This document shows positions 14,831-23,553 of a stretch of DNA of 32,169 nucleotides, piece by piece. A program made the translations under genes and the position numbers. The stretch's first letter is position 1; every line of letters starts with the position of its first letter. Source of the stretch: Phenylobacterium sp. Root700 (GTDB lineage Bacteria > Pseudomonadota > Alphaproteobacteria > Caulobacterales > Caulobacteraceae); contig NZ_LMHT01000034.1 of the NCBI RefSeq assembly GCF_001429025.1, positions 50,736 through 82,904 on the forward strand, written 5' to 3'. The notes under the pieces are model-generated. The model saw only the letters and a list, made by a program, of their open reading frames with translations, was not told the origin of the DNA and did not search any database.

Positions 14831-16066
14831 ATGGCGATCGATTTCGAGATTCCGGAAGAGGCCAAGGCCGTCCGCGCCAAGGTGCGCCAATGGGTGCAGG
14901 ACGAGTGCATCCCCGCCGAAAAGGAACTGCACGCCGGCGCCGACTACAAGGAGCTGCTGGCCAAGCTACGGACCAAGGCCCGCGCCCGGGGTCTGTGGCT
15001 GCCCTTCATCCCGACCGAGTACGGCGGCATGGGCCTGGGGCCGCTCGCCAACGCCCTGGTGCAGATGGAGCTAGGCCAGAGCCACCTTGGCGCGCTGTCG
15101 ATGAACAGCCAGGGCCCCGACGACGCCACCATGCTGACCCTGCTGGCGCACGGCACCGAGTTCCAGAAGGAGAAGTACCTCAAGCCGCTACTGGCCGGTG
15201 AAAAGCGGGTTTGCTACTCGATGACCGAGAAGGCGGCCGGGGCCGACGCCACCGGCATGCGCACCACCGCGGTCAAGGATGGCAACGAGAACTATGTGCT
15301 GAACGGCGAGAAGTGGTTCTCGTCGGCCGCCAGCGCCGCCGACATCGCCGTGGTGATGGCCCGCACCGATCCTGACGCCCCGCGCCATCAGCAGTTCTCG
15401 ACCTTCATCGTCGAGCTGCCGAACCCCGGCTACAACATCAAGCGCGACATCAAGACCATGGCGGTCGAGAGCCCGCTCAGCCACATCATGGGCGGCGGTC
15501 ACTCCGAGATCGAAATCAAGGACCTGGTGGTCCCGGCCGAGAACCTGCTGGGCGGCGAGGGACAGGGCTTCAACATGGGCCAGCATCGCCTGGCCTACGG
15601 CCGCCTGCGCCACGGCATGCACAATGTCGCCATGGCCCAGCGGGCGCTGGACATGGCCGCCGCCCACGTCACCCAGCGCGAGACCTTCGGCAAGCCGCTG
15701 CACGAGCGCCAAGGCGTCCAGTTCATGTTGGCCGAGTGCGCCAGCGAACTCTACATGGCCCGCTTGATGCTGCTGCACATCGCCTACAAGGCCGAGAAGG
15801 GCCTGGACCTGCGGCAGGAGAACTCCATCGCCAAGGTGTTCCTGGCCCACATGGTCCACAAGGTGGTCGACACCGCGATCCAGCTGCACGGCGCGCTCGG
15901 CTATAGCCAGGATACGCCGCTGGCCAGCTGGTACACCCACATCCGCTCGCAACGGCTGGTCGATGGACCCGACGAGGTCCACCGCTGGACGGTCGGCCGC
16001 AACGTGATCAAGGCCTACCAGCAGCACGGCACCACCGCCTCGGCGGCGGGGGGTGATCTGATCTAG
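14831..16066 (+). CDS. Acyl-CoA dehydrogenase (ACAD10/11-like)
   Basis: A 411-residue acyl-CoA dehydrogenase of a different subgroup from the one at 11646. Visible are IPTEYGGMGLGPLANALVQME, CYSMTEKAAGADATGMRT (FAD contact region), YVLNGEKWFSSAASAADIAVVMA, and the C-terminal DTAIQLHGALGYSQDTPLASW and VDGPDEVHRWTVGRNVI. The GPDEVH ending resembles the ACAD10/11-type branch. The frame is open upstream to 14777, but the ATG at 14831 has AGGGAGAG just before it and gives the normal N-terminus MAIDFEIPEEAKAV. It is divergent from the acyl-CoA synthetase, so the pair is probably co-regulated. The substrate is unknown. Confidence 0.92.
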   Translation: MAIDFEIPEEAKAVRAKVRQWVQDECIPAEKELHAGADYKELLAKLRTKARARGLWLPFIPTEYGGMGLGPLANALVQMELGQSHLGALSMNSQGPDDATMLTLLAHGTEFQKEKYLKPLLAGEKRVCYSMTEKAAGADATGMRTTAVKDGNENYVLNGEKWFSSAASAADIAVVMARTDPDAPRHQQFSTFIVELPNPGYNIKRDIKTMAVESPLSHIMGGGHSEIEIKDLVVPAENLLGGEGQGFNMGQHRLAYGRLRHGMHNVAMAQRALDMAAAHVTQRETFGKPLHERQGVQFMLAECASELYMARLMLLHIAYKAEKGLDLRQENSIAKVFLAHMVHKVVDTAIQLHGALGYSQDTPLASWYTHIRSQRLVDGPDEVHRWTVGRNVIKAYQQHGTTASAAGGDLI

Positions 16067-16072
16067 GGCGCG

Positions 16073-16234
16073 AAAGAGCCCCCTCAGTCAGCGGAGTTTA
16101 TCCTCGGGCCGACCTGCAGTCGGTCCCGGGGGCTGACAGCTCCCCCAGAGGGGGAGCATCTAACCCGATCAGATCCTCCCCCTCTGGGGTAGGTGGATCG
16201 GTGCGAAGCGCCGAGACGGAGGGGGCTTTCTGCG
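16073..16234. repeat. Palindromic repeat, family 2, copy A (GCTCCCCC...GGGGGAGC)
   Basis: Most of the 204 bp between the acyl-CoA dehydrogenase and the FMN reductase is a compound palindrome. Its ends are AAAGAGCCCCCTC and GAGGGGGCTTTCT, in inverted orientation. Inside are a hairpin GCTCCCCC-AGA-GGGGGAGC (16139-16157) and a GATC-bounded hairpin region at about 16170-16200. The GCTCCCCC hairpin followed by ATCT recurs in the opposite orientation at the right end of the window. Confidence 0.7.
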
Positions 16235-16270
16235 TTTACCAATGGATGCTCACCTCCCTGAGGATCCCCC

Positions 16271-16846
16271 ATGACCGCCTCCCCCATCCGCATCGTCGGC
16301 CTGTCCGGGAGCCTGCGCAGCGGCTCGTTCAACACCCAACTGCTACGCGCCGCCGTCGCCCTGGCGCCGGAGGGCGTCACGATCACCGCCGGCACGATCC
16401 GCGGCATCCCGCTCTATGACGGCGACGTCGAGGCCGCCGAGGGCGTTCCGCCGCTGGTCGCCGCGCTGAAGGACGATATCGCCGACGCCGACGGCCTGCT
16501 GCTGGTGACGCCCGAGTACAACAACTCCATCCCCGGCGTGTTCAAGAACGCCGTCGACTGGCTGACCCGGCCCGCGGGCGACATCGCCCGCGTGTTCGGC
16601 GCCAAGCCGGTCGGCCTGATCGGCGCCTCGCCGGGCGGGTTCGGCACCATCCTCAGCCAGAACGCCTGGCTGCCGGTGCTGCGGACCCTGGGCACCGAGC
16701 CCTATTTCGGCGGCCGGCTGATGGTCTCACGCGCCCACAAGGCGTTGGCCCCTGACGAGGGCTTCGCCGACCCGGCCATCGAGGAAATGCTGAAGGGCTA
16801 TCTCGAAGGCTTCGCCGCGTTCGTGCGGGCGAAGGCGGGGCGCTAG
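16271..16846 (+). CDS. NADPH-dependent FMN reductase family protein
   Basis: A 191-residue flavodoxin-fold flavoprotein. It has the phosphate-binding loop GSLRSGSFN (residues 13-21) and the flavin-contact motif TPEYNNSIPGVFKNAVDW (from about residue 80), both diagnostic of the NADPH-dependent FMN reductase/azoreductase-like family. Members reduce FMN, quinones or azo compounds with NAD(P)H in the cytoplasm; the physiological substrate here is unknown. The ATG at 16271 follows GAGGATC. The gene is alone on its strand and converges on the CatB-like gene, overlapping it by the four bases CTAG, which supply both stop codons. Confidence 0.9.
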   Translation: MTASPIRIVGLSGSLRSGSFNTQLLRAAVALAPEGVTITAGTIRGIPLYDGDVEAAEGVPPLVAALKDDIADADGLLLVTPEYNNSIPGVFKNAVDWLTRPAGDIARVFGAKPVGLIGASPGGFGTILSQNAWLPVLRTLGTEPYFGGRLMVSRAHKALAPDEGFADPAIEEMLKGYLEGFAAFVRAKAGR

Positions 16847-17487
16847 GCGCGCGCCTGCGCCTCGTCCCAACGGGCTGATTCAGCGGCGAGCGCCTCGATG
16901 TCGGCGGCGCAGACCATCGGCCGCAACGCGTCGAACTTGGCCTGCGGCCACTCGTAGATCTTGAGCTCGAGCAGTCGCTCGACAGTGCGCGCCTCAAAGC
17001 GAGAGCGCACCGGCGTGGCGGGATTTCCGGCGACGATCATGTAGGGCGCAACGTCCTTGGTGACGATTGCGCCGGACGCGACAATGGCGCCCTCGCCGAT
17101 GGTCACGCCGGGCATCAGCATGGCGCGCATGCCGATCCAGGCGCCGTCGGCGATCACCGTGTCGCCCTTGCCCTGATAGGCCTCGAGGATCACGTCCTCG
17201 AAGGGATAGAGGCTGAACCAGTCGGTACGATGGGTGTGATTGCCGCCCATCAGGATGACCGCCTCGGCGCCGATGCAGACATAGTCGCCGATGTGGAGTT
17301 GATCGATCGGCCACTGCGGGGTCCAGGCCTCGCGGCTGTAGGCGTCGCCGTAGTGATAGCGGACCACGCTGTCCTCGAACCCGCCCGTCCAGGCGTCGCT
17401 GTAATAGCTGTGCGTACCGCGAAGGTGGATGTTCGGATTGGTGACGGCGAGATGCAGATACTCGACGCGAGACCAGTGCTTACTCAT
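16843..17487 (-). CDS. CatB-related O-acetyltransferase (left-handed beta-helix)
   Basis: A 214-residue hexapeptide-repeat acetyltransferase resembling the xenobiotic (Vat/CatB) acetyltransferases. The catalytic-His region reads MGGNHTHRTDWFSLYPF (His84 and His86). It is followed by hexapeptide turns such as VIADGAWIGMRAMLMPGVTIGEGAIVASGAIVTKD in the expected order. The C-terminal VAGNPATPVRSRFE is also typical. Family members transfer acetyl from acetyl-CoA to hydroxyls of streptogramins, chloramphenicol or sugars. Whether this one confers resistance cannot be told; many chromosomal homologues do not. It lies 71 bp downstream of the DUF5996 gene and may be the last gene of a pepF-DUF5996-catB transcript. 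Its stop overlaps the convergent FMN reductase stop. Confidence 0.85.
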   Translation of the reverse strand: MSKHWSRVEYLHLAVTNPNIHLRGTHSYYSDAWTGGFEDSVVRYHYGDAYSREAWTPQWPIDQLHIGDYVCIGAEAVILMGGNHTHRTDWFSLYPFEDVILEAYQGKGDTVIADGAWIGMRAMLMPGVTIGEGAIVASGAIVTKDVAPYMIVAGNPATPVRSRFEARTVERLLELKIYEWPQAKFDALRPMVCAADIEALAAESARWDEAQARA

Positions 17488-17558
17488 GGAAATCAGACCC
17501 TTTTAGACCCGCGAGGCTTAGGGGCTGATCGGCGCTGCAGCAACCGCAGGGAGCGGCC

Positions 17559-18506
17559 TCAGCACGGCCGCGGCACGCCCGGCGTTCCCAAGTCGCATTC
17601 GAGCGCCGCGCGATCCCAGGCCCCGGCGTCGGCCGCCGCCGCATAGGTGCTGCGCAGGAAGGCCAGCAGGGCGGCGTCTGGATCTGGCGCCGTGCGCACC
17701 GCTTCATAGGGCAGGATGAACTCGCCCAGCCCCTCGTGGAACAGCGCCGCCTGCGGCGCGACCGGCGCGGTCCTGAACCCCGCCGGCTCTGGATAGGCGT
17801 AGGAATAGAAGGCCGGATAGTCGATCAGCCCGCCGCCCGGCCAGAAGCCGGCGCTGGAGACCTCGTGCGAATAGGCCTCGCGGGCCACGGCGTCGGGCAG
17901 GTGCGGCACGCCGCCCGGATGCGGCGGCGCGGGCCGGCCCGAGAACCGCGTCACCGCCATGTCGAAGCTGCCCCAGAAGAAATGCACCGGGCTCGATTTG
18001 CCGAGGAAGCCGGTGCGGAAAACCTGGAGCACCCGGTCGATCTGGATCAGCGCCCGCCATAGCCGCGAGGCGGCGTCAGGGTCGTAGCGGCGCGGCCGGT
18101 CGTCGGCGGCGAAGGGCGTCGGGTCGGCGATCTCGTTCGGCGCGCCGTTGATCTGCGTCGGGACGCCGGCCTCGGCCAGCATGCCCTCCAACTCGCGATA
18201 GAGGCTGGCCACTGTCTGCCCGGCCAGCGGCAAGGCGCCGCCATAGCCGGTGCTGGTCCGCACCCGCAGCAGGTGGTCGATGAAGTCGAACTCGATGTCG
18301 AAGATCGCCGCCCCATTGGGAACCGACGAGGTCGTCAGGCCGCGTGGGCTGACATAGAGCGCCACCTGCCAGCCGTGATTGAGCCAGGGCGCGCAGGCGG
18401 TGCGGGCCTTGCCGACGATCTGGCTCCAGAGGTGCAGAGCCTCGAAGGTCTCCCTGTCCTTGGTGAAATCGAGTTCCGGCCAGGGATTGGAGACATTCGA
18501 GGTCAT
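17559..18506 (-). CDS. DUF5996 family protein
   Basis: A 315-residue protein matching the DUF5996 family, which has no known function. Characteristic segments are LHLWSQIVGKARTACAPWLN, HGWQVALYVSPRGLTT, FDIEFDFIDHLLRV, HFFWGSFDMAVTRFSGR (about residue 170), YSHEVSSAGFWPGGG and PAFYSYAYPEPAGF. The many aromatic and histidine residues in these blocks suggest a ligand or metal site, but this is inference. There is no signal peptide or membrane segment. The ATG at 18506 follows GAGGAAGA, 11 bp after the pepF stop, so the two genes should be co-transcribed. Confidence 0.8.
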   Translation of the reverse strand: MTSNVSNPWPELDFTKDRETFEALHLWSQIVGKARTACAPWLNHGWQVALYVSPRGLTTSSVPNGAAIFDIEFDFIDHLLRVRTSTGYGGALPLAGQTVASLYRELEGMLAEAGVPTQINGAPNEIADPTPFAADDRPRRYDPDAASRLWRALIQIDRVLQVFRTGFLGKSSPVHFFWGSFDMAVTRFSGRPAPPHPGGVPHLPDAVAREAYSHEVSSAGFWPGGGLIDYPAFYSYAYPEPAGFRTAPVAPQAALFHEGLGEFILPYEAVRTAPDPDAALLAFLRSTYAAAADAGAWDRAALECDLGTPGVPRPC

Positions 18507-18517
18507 CTGCGTCTTCC

Positions 18518-20308
18518 TCAGACCAGGTCGTCGAACTCGTCGACCAGGCGTTCCAGTTGCGACACCCCCGCGGCCCAGAAGGCCTTCTCGCGCGGGTTCA
18601 GTCCGAATGGCTTCAACGCCTCGACATAGGTTCGGGTGCCGCCGGCGGCGAGCAAGTCCTCATAGAGCGGGGCAAAGGCGACCGGATCCTCGCGACGCTT
18701 CTCCATCAGCCCGCGCACCAGCAGATCGCCGAAGGCGTAGGCGTAGACGTAGAAGGGCGCGTGCACGAAGTGGCTGACATAGGCCCAGTAGTGCTCGTAG
18801 CCGGGGTTCAGCTTCACCGCCGGGCCAAGGCTCTCGGCCATGACGTCGAGCCAGATGCCGCTGATGTGGTCGGGCGAAAGCTCGCCCTCCTGGCGCGCGG
18901 CGTGGAACTGGGTCTCGAAGCGGTGGAAGGCGATCTGGCGCACGACAGTGTTGAGGCCGTCCTCGATCTTGCCGGCCAGCAGGCCCATGCGCTCCGGCTT
19001 GGAGGCGCCGGCCAGCAGGCGTTCGAACACCAGGCCCTCGCCGAAGATCGAAGCGGTCTCGGCGAGCGTCAGCGGCGTGTCGGCCAGCAGGGTGCCGAGC
19101 GGGCTGCACAGGGTCTGGTGGACCGCGTGACCCAGCTCGTGGGCCAGGGTCAGGACGTCGCGGCGCTCGCCCATATAGTTCATGAACACATAGGGGTGCC
19201 GGTTGGCGGTCACCGGGTGCGAATAGGCGCCCGACTGCTTGCCGGCCCGCGGACGTGCGTCGATCCAGGGCTCGTTGAAGAAGGTCCGCGCGGTGTCGGC
19301 GAACTTCGGCGCCAGGTCGGAGAAGCTCTCCAGCACCATGCCCTTGGCCTCGTCCCAATTATAGGTGCGGGGCTGGGCGGTATCGAGCGGGGCGTTGCGG
19401 TCCCAATAGTCCAGGGTCTTGCGGCCCATGACCTTGGCCTTCAGCGCGTAGTAGCGATGGCTGACCGAGGGATAGGCCTCGACCACCGCGGCTTCCAGCG
19501 CCTCGACGGCGTCGGCGTCGACCTCGTTGGCCAGGTGACGCGAGGCGGCCGGCTCGGGGTACTTGCGCCAGCGGTCCTCGACCTGCTTTTCGAAGGCCAG
19601 GGTGTTCATCGACAGCGCCAGGGTCGGGGTGCGCTCTTCCAGCGCCTTGGCCAAGCCCTGCGCCGCCTGCTTGCGGCGCGTGGCGTCGGGGTCCGACATC
19701 CGGTTCAGCGTTTCGGGCAGGGTCAGGGTCTCGCGGCCGACCTTGGCGGTCAGGCGCGCCAGCGTCTCGTCATAGAGCCGCGTCCAGTTGGCGACCGCCG
19801 GGCCGCGGTCGATCAGCATGCGCTCCAGGTCAGGCGACAGCTCGTGCGGCCGCGACAGCCGCACGCGGCGCATCCAGGGCCGCCAGCGGGCGGCGGGCGG
19901 ATGGGCCTTGAAGGCCATCTCGATCTCGTTGTCCTCGAGCTGGTTCAGTTCCAGCGTGAAGAACAGGCTGTCGGCGGCGATCTGCGAGGACCGCGCCCGC
20001 AGGTCGGCCTCGAACTTGGCCCAGGCCGAGTCGTCGCGGGCGGTCGACGCCGCCAGCGAGGCGTAGGCGCCTACGCCCCAAAGGCCGTTGGTGGCGGTCT
20101 CGTAGAGATTGATCCCGTGATCGAGCAACTCGCCCAGGTGCAGCGCGTCGGAACGCAGCGAAGTGAAGCGCCCCTTCATCTTGATCAGTTCGTCGTTGGC
20201 GGCCTTGGCGGCGGCCAGATCGGTCTCGATCCTGGGGTCGTCCCGGCCGTCATAGAGGTCGGCGAGGTTCCACTCAGGAAGGGCGTCGAGTTTCACGGGT
20301 GCATTCAT
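18518..20308 (-). CDS. pepF: M3 family oligoendopeptidase (PepF-like)
   Basis: A 596-residue zinc metallopeptidase of family M3 that cleaves short peptides in the cytoplasm. The zinc motif is LAHELGHAVHQ (His390, Glu391, His394), with the third ligand Glu417 in TLAETASIFGE. The conserved C-terminal block HFVHAPFYVYAYAFGDLL is also present. The N-terminal 350 residues form the usual helical domain (PEWNLADLYDG start). The ATG at 20308 gives the family length, although the ribosome site is poor (mostly C just upstream). It is the first gene of a likely operon with DUF5996 and perhaps the acetyltransferase. The repeat at 20393 lies immediately upstream. Confidence 0.92.
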   Translation of the reverse strand: MNAPVKLDALPEWNLADLYDGRDDPRIETDLAAAKAANDELIKMKGRFTSLRSDALHLGELLDHGINLYETATNGLWGVGAYASLAASTARDDSAWAKFEADLRARSSQIAADSLFFTLELNQLEDNEIEMAFKAHPPAARWRPWMRRVRLSRPHELSPDLERMLIDRGPAVANWTRLYDETLARLTAKVGRETLTLPETLNRMSDPDATRRKQAAQGLAKALEERTPTLALSMNTLAFEKQVEDRWRKYPEPAASRHLANEVDADAVEALEAAVVEAYPSVSHRYYALKAKVMGRKTLDYWDRNAPLDTAQPRTYNWDEAKGMVLESFSDLAPKFADTARTFFNEPWIDARPRAGKQSGAYSHPVTANRHPYVFMNYMGERRDVLTLAHELGHAVHQTLCSPLGTLLADTPLTLAETASIFGEGLVFERLLAGASKPERMGLLAGKIEDGLNTVVRQIAFHRFETQFHAARQEGELSPDHISGIWLDVMAESLGPAVKLNPGYEHYWAYVSHFVHAPFYVYAYAFGDLLVRGLMEKRREDPVAFAPLYEDLLAAGGTRTYVEALKPFGLNPREKAFWAAGVSQLERLVDEFDDLV

Positions 20309-20392
20309 GGGGGGACAGATAGACCTTCGGCCGTGTCACTCCTAGGGCTGAGGTGGCGTGGGGGAGTTCGCGTCGCCCTATCCCCCACTCAC

Positions 20393-20511
20393 CTCGTCAT
20401 CCTCCGGGCTCGCGAAGCGAGATCCGGGGGACGTTGGCGGCGGCCTATCAAGTTCTGCAACTCAGCTTGGGTCCCCCGGGATCGTCTTTCAGACGACCGG
20501 AGGATGACGAG
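20393..20511. repeat. Palindromic repeat, family 1, copy B
   Basis: About 119 bp, between the PQQ dehydrogenase stop and the pepF promoter side. It has the same outer stem (CTCGTCATCCTCCGG with CCGGAGGATGACGAG) and the same core (GGCCTATCAA, then CTCAGCTTGGGTCCCCCGG) as the copy at 8581, in the same orientation. The two side hairpins have changed places: CTCGC-GAA-GCGAG is now left and CGTCT-TTC-AGACG right. The inner stem has decayed on the left (GACGTTGGC instead of GACCCAAGC). Confidence 0.85.
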
Positions 20512-20516
20512 TGGGA

Positions 20517-22664
20517 TTAGCTCTTCGGCGTAGCCCCTCCCTTGGCCGACGCCGCCGCCGGCGCCGGCGCCTGGGCGGCGCGGGCTTCGCTGAGCACGTA
20601 GGCGCGCAGGTCCTCGGCGTCCTTGGCGTTGATGAAGCGGCTGAAGCTCGCCATGCCGCGTTCGGCCAGGGCCCCGTCGATCAGCACCGACTTCCAGCTG
20701 TCGGCCGACAGCAGCATCTGCGACTGGCGCAGGTTCGGCAGGAAGGCGCCGCCGGCGTTCGGCCCGTGGCAGACCTGGCAGTTCTGGTGGAACAGGGCGA
20801 AGCCGTGCTTGGCGTCGCCGGTCGAGGTCACGCCAGTCAGGTCGAGGGCGACCTGTTCGGGCCGCACATAGGCCGGGGCCGTGGCCGTTCCGCCGATCTT
20901 GAAGACCATCAGCCGGCCCGGCAGGCGCGGACGATCGGGCAGGAAGGTCGGCGCCGAGAGCGCGCCGGCGCCGCCATAGCCGACCATCTGGGCCACATAC
21001 TGCTCGCCGCCCAACTCGTAGGTCATCGGCGCGGCGATGACGCCGTTGTCGGTCTTGTAGGACCACAGCTTCTTGCCGTCGCTGGCGCTATAGGCGGCGA
21101 ACTCGCCTTCCGCCGCGCCCTGGAAGATCAGGCCGCCGGCGGTCGACAGCACGCCGGCGTTCCAGAAATACGGATGCTGGATGGTGAAGCGCGCCTTCTG
21201 GGCCACCGGGTCCCAGGCGATCAGCTCGCCCTTCACCATCGCCTTGACGGCGGCGATCTGGGCCTTGTCGCTCGGCAGGGCGTTGGCCAGGAAGTCGGTG
21301 CCGACGTTCCAGGCGCCCAGTCGGAAGCTGTAGTTCTTGTCCGGCGTATAGGCGAAGGGCACGACCTGGGCCGGGATATAGACCAGGCCCTCCTTCGGGT
21401 TGAACGCCATCGGGTGCCAGTTGTGCGCCCCGAACGGCGCCGGGATCTGCAGCGACGGCGCGTTCTCATAGCGCACGCCGGGGTTCTCGATCGGTCGGCC
21501 GGTGGCCGGATCGACGCCCGAGGCCCAGGTGATCGGCACATAGGGCTTGGCCGAGATCAGCTGCCCGTTGGCGCGGTCGAGCACATAGAAGAAGCCGTTC
21601 TTCGGCGCCTGCATCAGCACCTTGCGGTCCTGACCGTTCAGTTTCAGGTCGGCCAGGATGATGTGCTGGGTGGCGGTGTAGTCCCAGCTCTCGCCGGGCG
21701 TGGTCTGATAGTGCCAGACGTACTCGCCGGTGTCGGGCTTGAGCGCCAGGATCGAGGACAGGAAGAGGTTGTCGCCCTTGCCGTCCGAGCGCTTCACATG
21801 GTTCCAGGGCGAGCCGTTGCCGACCCCGGCGTAGAGGATGTCGAGGTCCGGGTCATAGGCCATCGAGTCCCAGACCGTGCCGCCGCCGCCGCTGTCCTTC
21901 CAGCCTTCGCCGAACCAGGTGGCCGCGCCCTTCTCCTTCATGATCTTGTCGGAGGCGGCGTTGTCCGGCAGCCCCTTGGGGTTGGGCGTGGTGTAGAAGC
22001 GCCAGACCAGCTTGCCGGTGGCCGAGTCATAGGCCGACAGGTAGCCGCGCACGCCGTACTCGCCGCCGCCGTTGCCGATCAGCACCTTGTCCTTCACGAC
22101 CCGCGGCGCGCCGGTGATCGTGTAGGGACGGCCGGTGTCGGTGGTCTGGACGCTCCAGGCCTCCTTGCCGGTGGCCGCGTCCAGGGCGATCAGGCGCCCA
22201 TCGAGCGCGCCGACATAGACCCGGCCCTTCCAGACCGCGACGCCGCGATTGACCACGTCGCAGCAGGCGTCGAAGCCCTTCTTGCCCTCGACCTTGGGAT
22301 CGTAGGACCACTTCAACGCCCCGGTCTTGGCGTCGAAGGCGTAGACCTTGGACCAGGCGGTGGTGGTGTAGAGCACCCCGTCGACCATGACCGGCGTCGC
22401 CTCCTGGCCGCGGTCGGTGTCGAACTCGTGCATCCAGGCCAGGCCGAGCTGGCCGACATTGCCGGCGTTGATCTTGTCGAGCGGGCTGTGCCGCTGCTCG
22501 TCATAGGTCCGGCCCGCCGTCAGCCATTCGCCATTGGCGTTGGCCGCCGTGATGCGGGCGCCGTCGACATTACCCGCGCCCTTGCCGCCTCCGCCGCCGG
22601 CCTGACTGCAAGCGGCGAGCAACGCGGTCGCGGCGAGAACCGCCGCCAACTTCAGGGTCTTCAT
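20517..22664 (-). CDS. PQQ-dependent alcohol dehydrogenase with C-terminal cytochrome c (quinohemoprotein), lipoprotein
   Basis: A 715-residue periplasm-facing quinohemoprotein that oxidises alcohols with PQQ and passes electrons to a bound heme. The eight-bladed propeller contains the adjacent cysteines typical of the PQQ site (DACCDVVN, Cys134-Cys135). The catalytic Asp328 is in PGESWDYT, and propeller repeats such as [10 protein letters not shown] are visible. Two residues after Asp328 is Thr330, not the Asp seen in lanthanide-dependent enzymes, which suggests a calcium enzyme. The C-terminal domain carries the heme motif CQVCH (629-633). The N-terminus ends in a lipobox LLAAC (Cys19) followed by a Gly-rich tether, so it should be lipid-anchored. 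GGGAGG precedes the ATG at 22664. No PQQ synthesis or partner cytochrome gene is in the window. Confidence 0.92.
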   Translation of the reverse strand: MKTLKLAAVLAATALLAACSQAGGGGGKGAGNVDGARITAANANGEWLTAGRTYDEQRHSPLDKINAGNVGQLGLAWMHEFDTDRGQEATPVMVDGVLYTTTAWSKVYAFDAKTGALKWSYDPKVEGKKGFDACCDVVNRGVAVWKGRVYVGALDGRLIALDAATGKEAWSVQTTDTGRPYTITGAPRVVKDKVLIGNGGGEYGVRGYLSAYDSATGKLVWRFYTTPNPKGLPDNAASDKIMKEKGAATWFGEGWKDSGGGGTVWDSMAYDPDLDILYAGVGNGSPWNHVKRSDGKGDNLFLSSILALKPDTGEYVWHYQTTPGESWDYTATQHIILADLKLNGQDRKVLMQAPKNGFFYVLDRANGQLISAKPYVPITWASGVDPATGRPIENPGVRYENAPSLQIPAPFGAHNWHPMAFNPKEGLVYIPAQVVPFAYTPDKNYSFRLGAWNVGTDFLANALPSDKAQIAAVKAMVKGELIAWDPVAQKARFTIQHPYFWNAGVLSTAGGLIFQGAAEGEFAAYSASDGKKLWSYKTDNGVIAAPMTYELGGEQYVAQMVGYGGAGALSAPTFLPDRPRLPGRLMVFKIGGTATAPAYVRPEQVALDLTGVTSTGDAKHGFALFHQNCQVCHGPNAGGAFLPNLRQSQMLLSADSWKSVLIDGALAERGMASFSRFINAKDAEDLRAYVLSEARAAQAPAPAAASAKGGATPKS

Positions 22665-22748
22665 CCGTGCGCCTCCCAGGCGGCCGTTCAATCGCGGCCT
22701 TTAGGGAACTATGCGCGGAAGTTCGGGCTGGGCAAGCGTGCCGCGAGG

Positions 22749-23387
22749 TCAGGCGCGCCTACGGTCCAGCGCCCAGGCGATCGCGCCCATCACAAGATAG
22801 ACCGCCAGGGCGCTCGGCCCCAGGCTCTCGGTCCCGCCGCTGGACGGCATGACCATCTCTATGACCTGGACGGCGACCAGGATGGTGGCGAACACCAGCA
22901 CCGGCCACAGCGACTGTCCGCCCTTGCTGCGCGTCCAAGCCCAGGCCGCGGCGCCCAGCCCCAGCAGCCCGATCTCGACGGCCTGTTCGGGGACCGGATA
23001 GTTCCAGAGACCAAGACCCACCTTGGCCCCGCCGAACCACAGCTCCAGGTCCGGACGGTGGACCAGCAGGTCGAGCAGCCAGTGCGAGAACACCGTCAGG
23101 GCGATGGCGATCGCCGCGCCCCAAGGCAAGCGGAAGGCCCGCGCCAGCCCCAGCGCCGCCAGCGACCACAGCACCACCGCCGGCAGGCTGTGGGTGAAGG
23201 GCATGTGGTAGAGGTCGAGCGCGCTGCCCGGCAGGCTGGGGTCGATCCGCACCTTCTCGACGCCGGCCATGACCAGCCCGGCCCAGCCGATGTCGATCGC
23301 CTGGGCGGCGATGACATAGGTCCAGAGCGGCGCGCGCGGCGCCACGGCCTTGGCGGCGAGCGCAGCGGCGTAGTGGCCGACGAACAT
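22749..23387 (-). CDS. Small membrane protein, YdjM-like metal-dependent hydrolase family
   Basis: A 212-residue integral membrane protein with about five to six hydrophobic helices. It carries the His/Asp pattern of the YdjM-type membrane-bound metal-dependent hydrolase family: MFVGHYAAA (His5), QAIDIGW (Asp32), YHMPFTHSLP (His61, His66) and FSHWLLDLLVHRPD (His102, Asp106, His110). These would lie near the membrane face and could bind a metal. The reaction is unknown. The frame is open upstream to 23555, but the ATG at 23387 follows AGGAATATG and gives the family start MFVGH. It lies 84 bp upstream of the PQQ dehydrogenase on the same strand and is divergent from the dienelactone hydrolase. 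Confidence 0.75.
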   Translation of the reverse strand: MFVGHYAAALAAKAVAPRAPLWTYVIAAQAIDIGWAGLVMAGVEKVRIDPSLPGSALDLYHMPFTHSLPAVVLWSLAALGLARAFRLPWGAAIAIALTVFSHWLLDLLVHRPDLELWFGGAKVGLGLWNYPVPEQAVEIGLLGLGAAAWAWTRSKGGQSLWPVLVFATILVAVQVIEMVMPSSGGTESLGPSALAVYLVMGAIAWALDRRRA

Positions 23388-23553
23388 GGCGTCATATTCC
23401 TGTTGATCAGGACGCCAAGGTCCAGCTTGCTGCGACAATGCGCAACCACTGGTTTGTGAACCGCCGCCATGCGCAAACGCACAGGCGGGACCTTTTCCAG
23501 CACACAATATACCGTCAAGACTGCGCAGCCATAGAACCAAGGGAGCAGACGCC

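Noticed and set aside
16843..17487. Antibiotic resistance gene
   Set aside because: The protein is CatB/Vat-like, but chromosomal homologues with no resistance role are common, and nothing around it (integron, transposon, atypical composition) suggests an acquired gene.
17488..17558. Possible riboswitch or leader between the DUF5996 and acetyltransferase genes
   Set aside because: The 71 bp contain no motif I can match to a known riboswitch and only weak pairing.
20511..23459. A plus-strand open frame of 982 codons antisense to three genes
   Set aside because: It runs opposite the PQQ dehydrogenase and membrane protein genes, whose domains are unmistakable. Its translation is low-complexity (Gly/Arg/Ala/His/Asp-rich), as expected for the reverse frame of high-GC codons.
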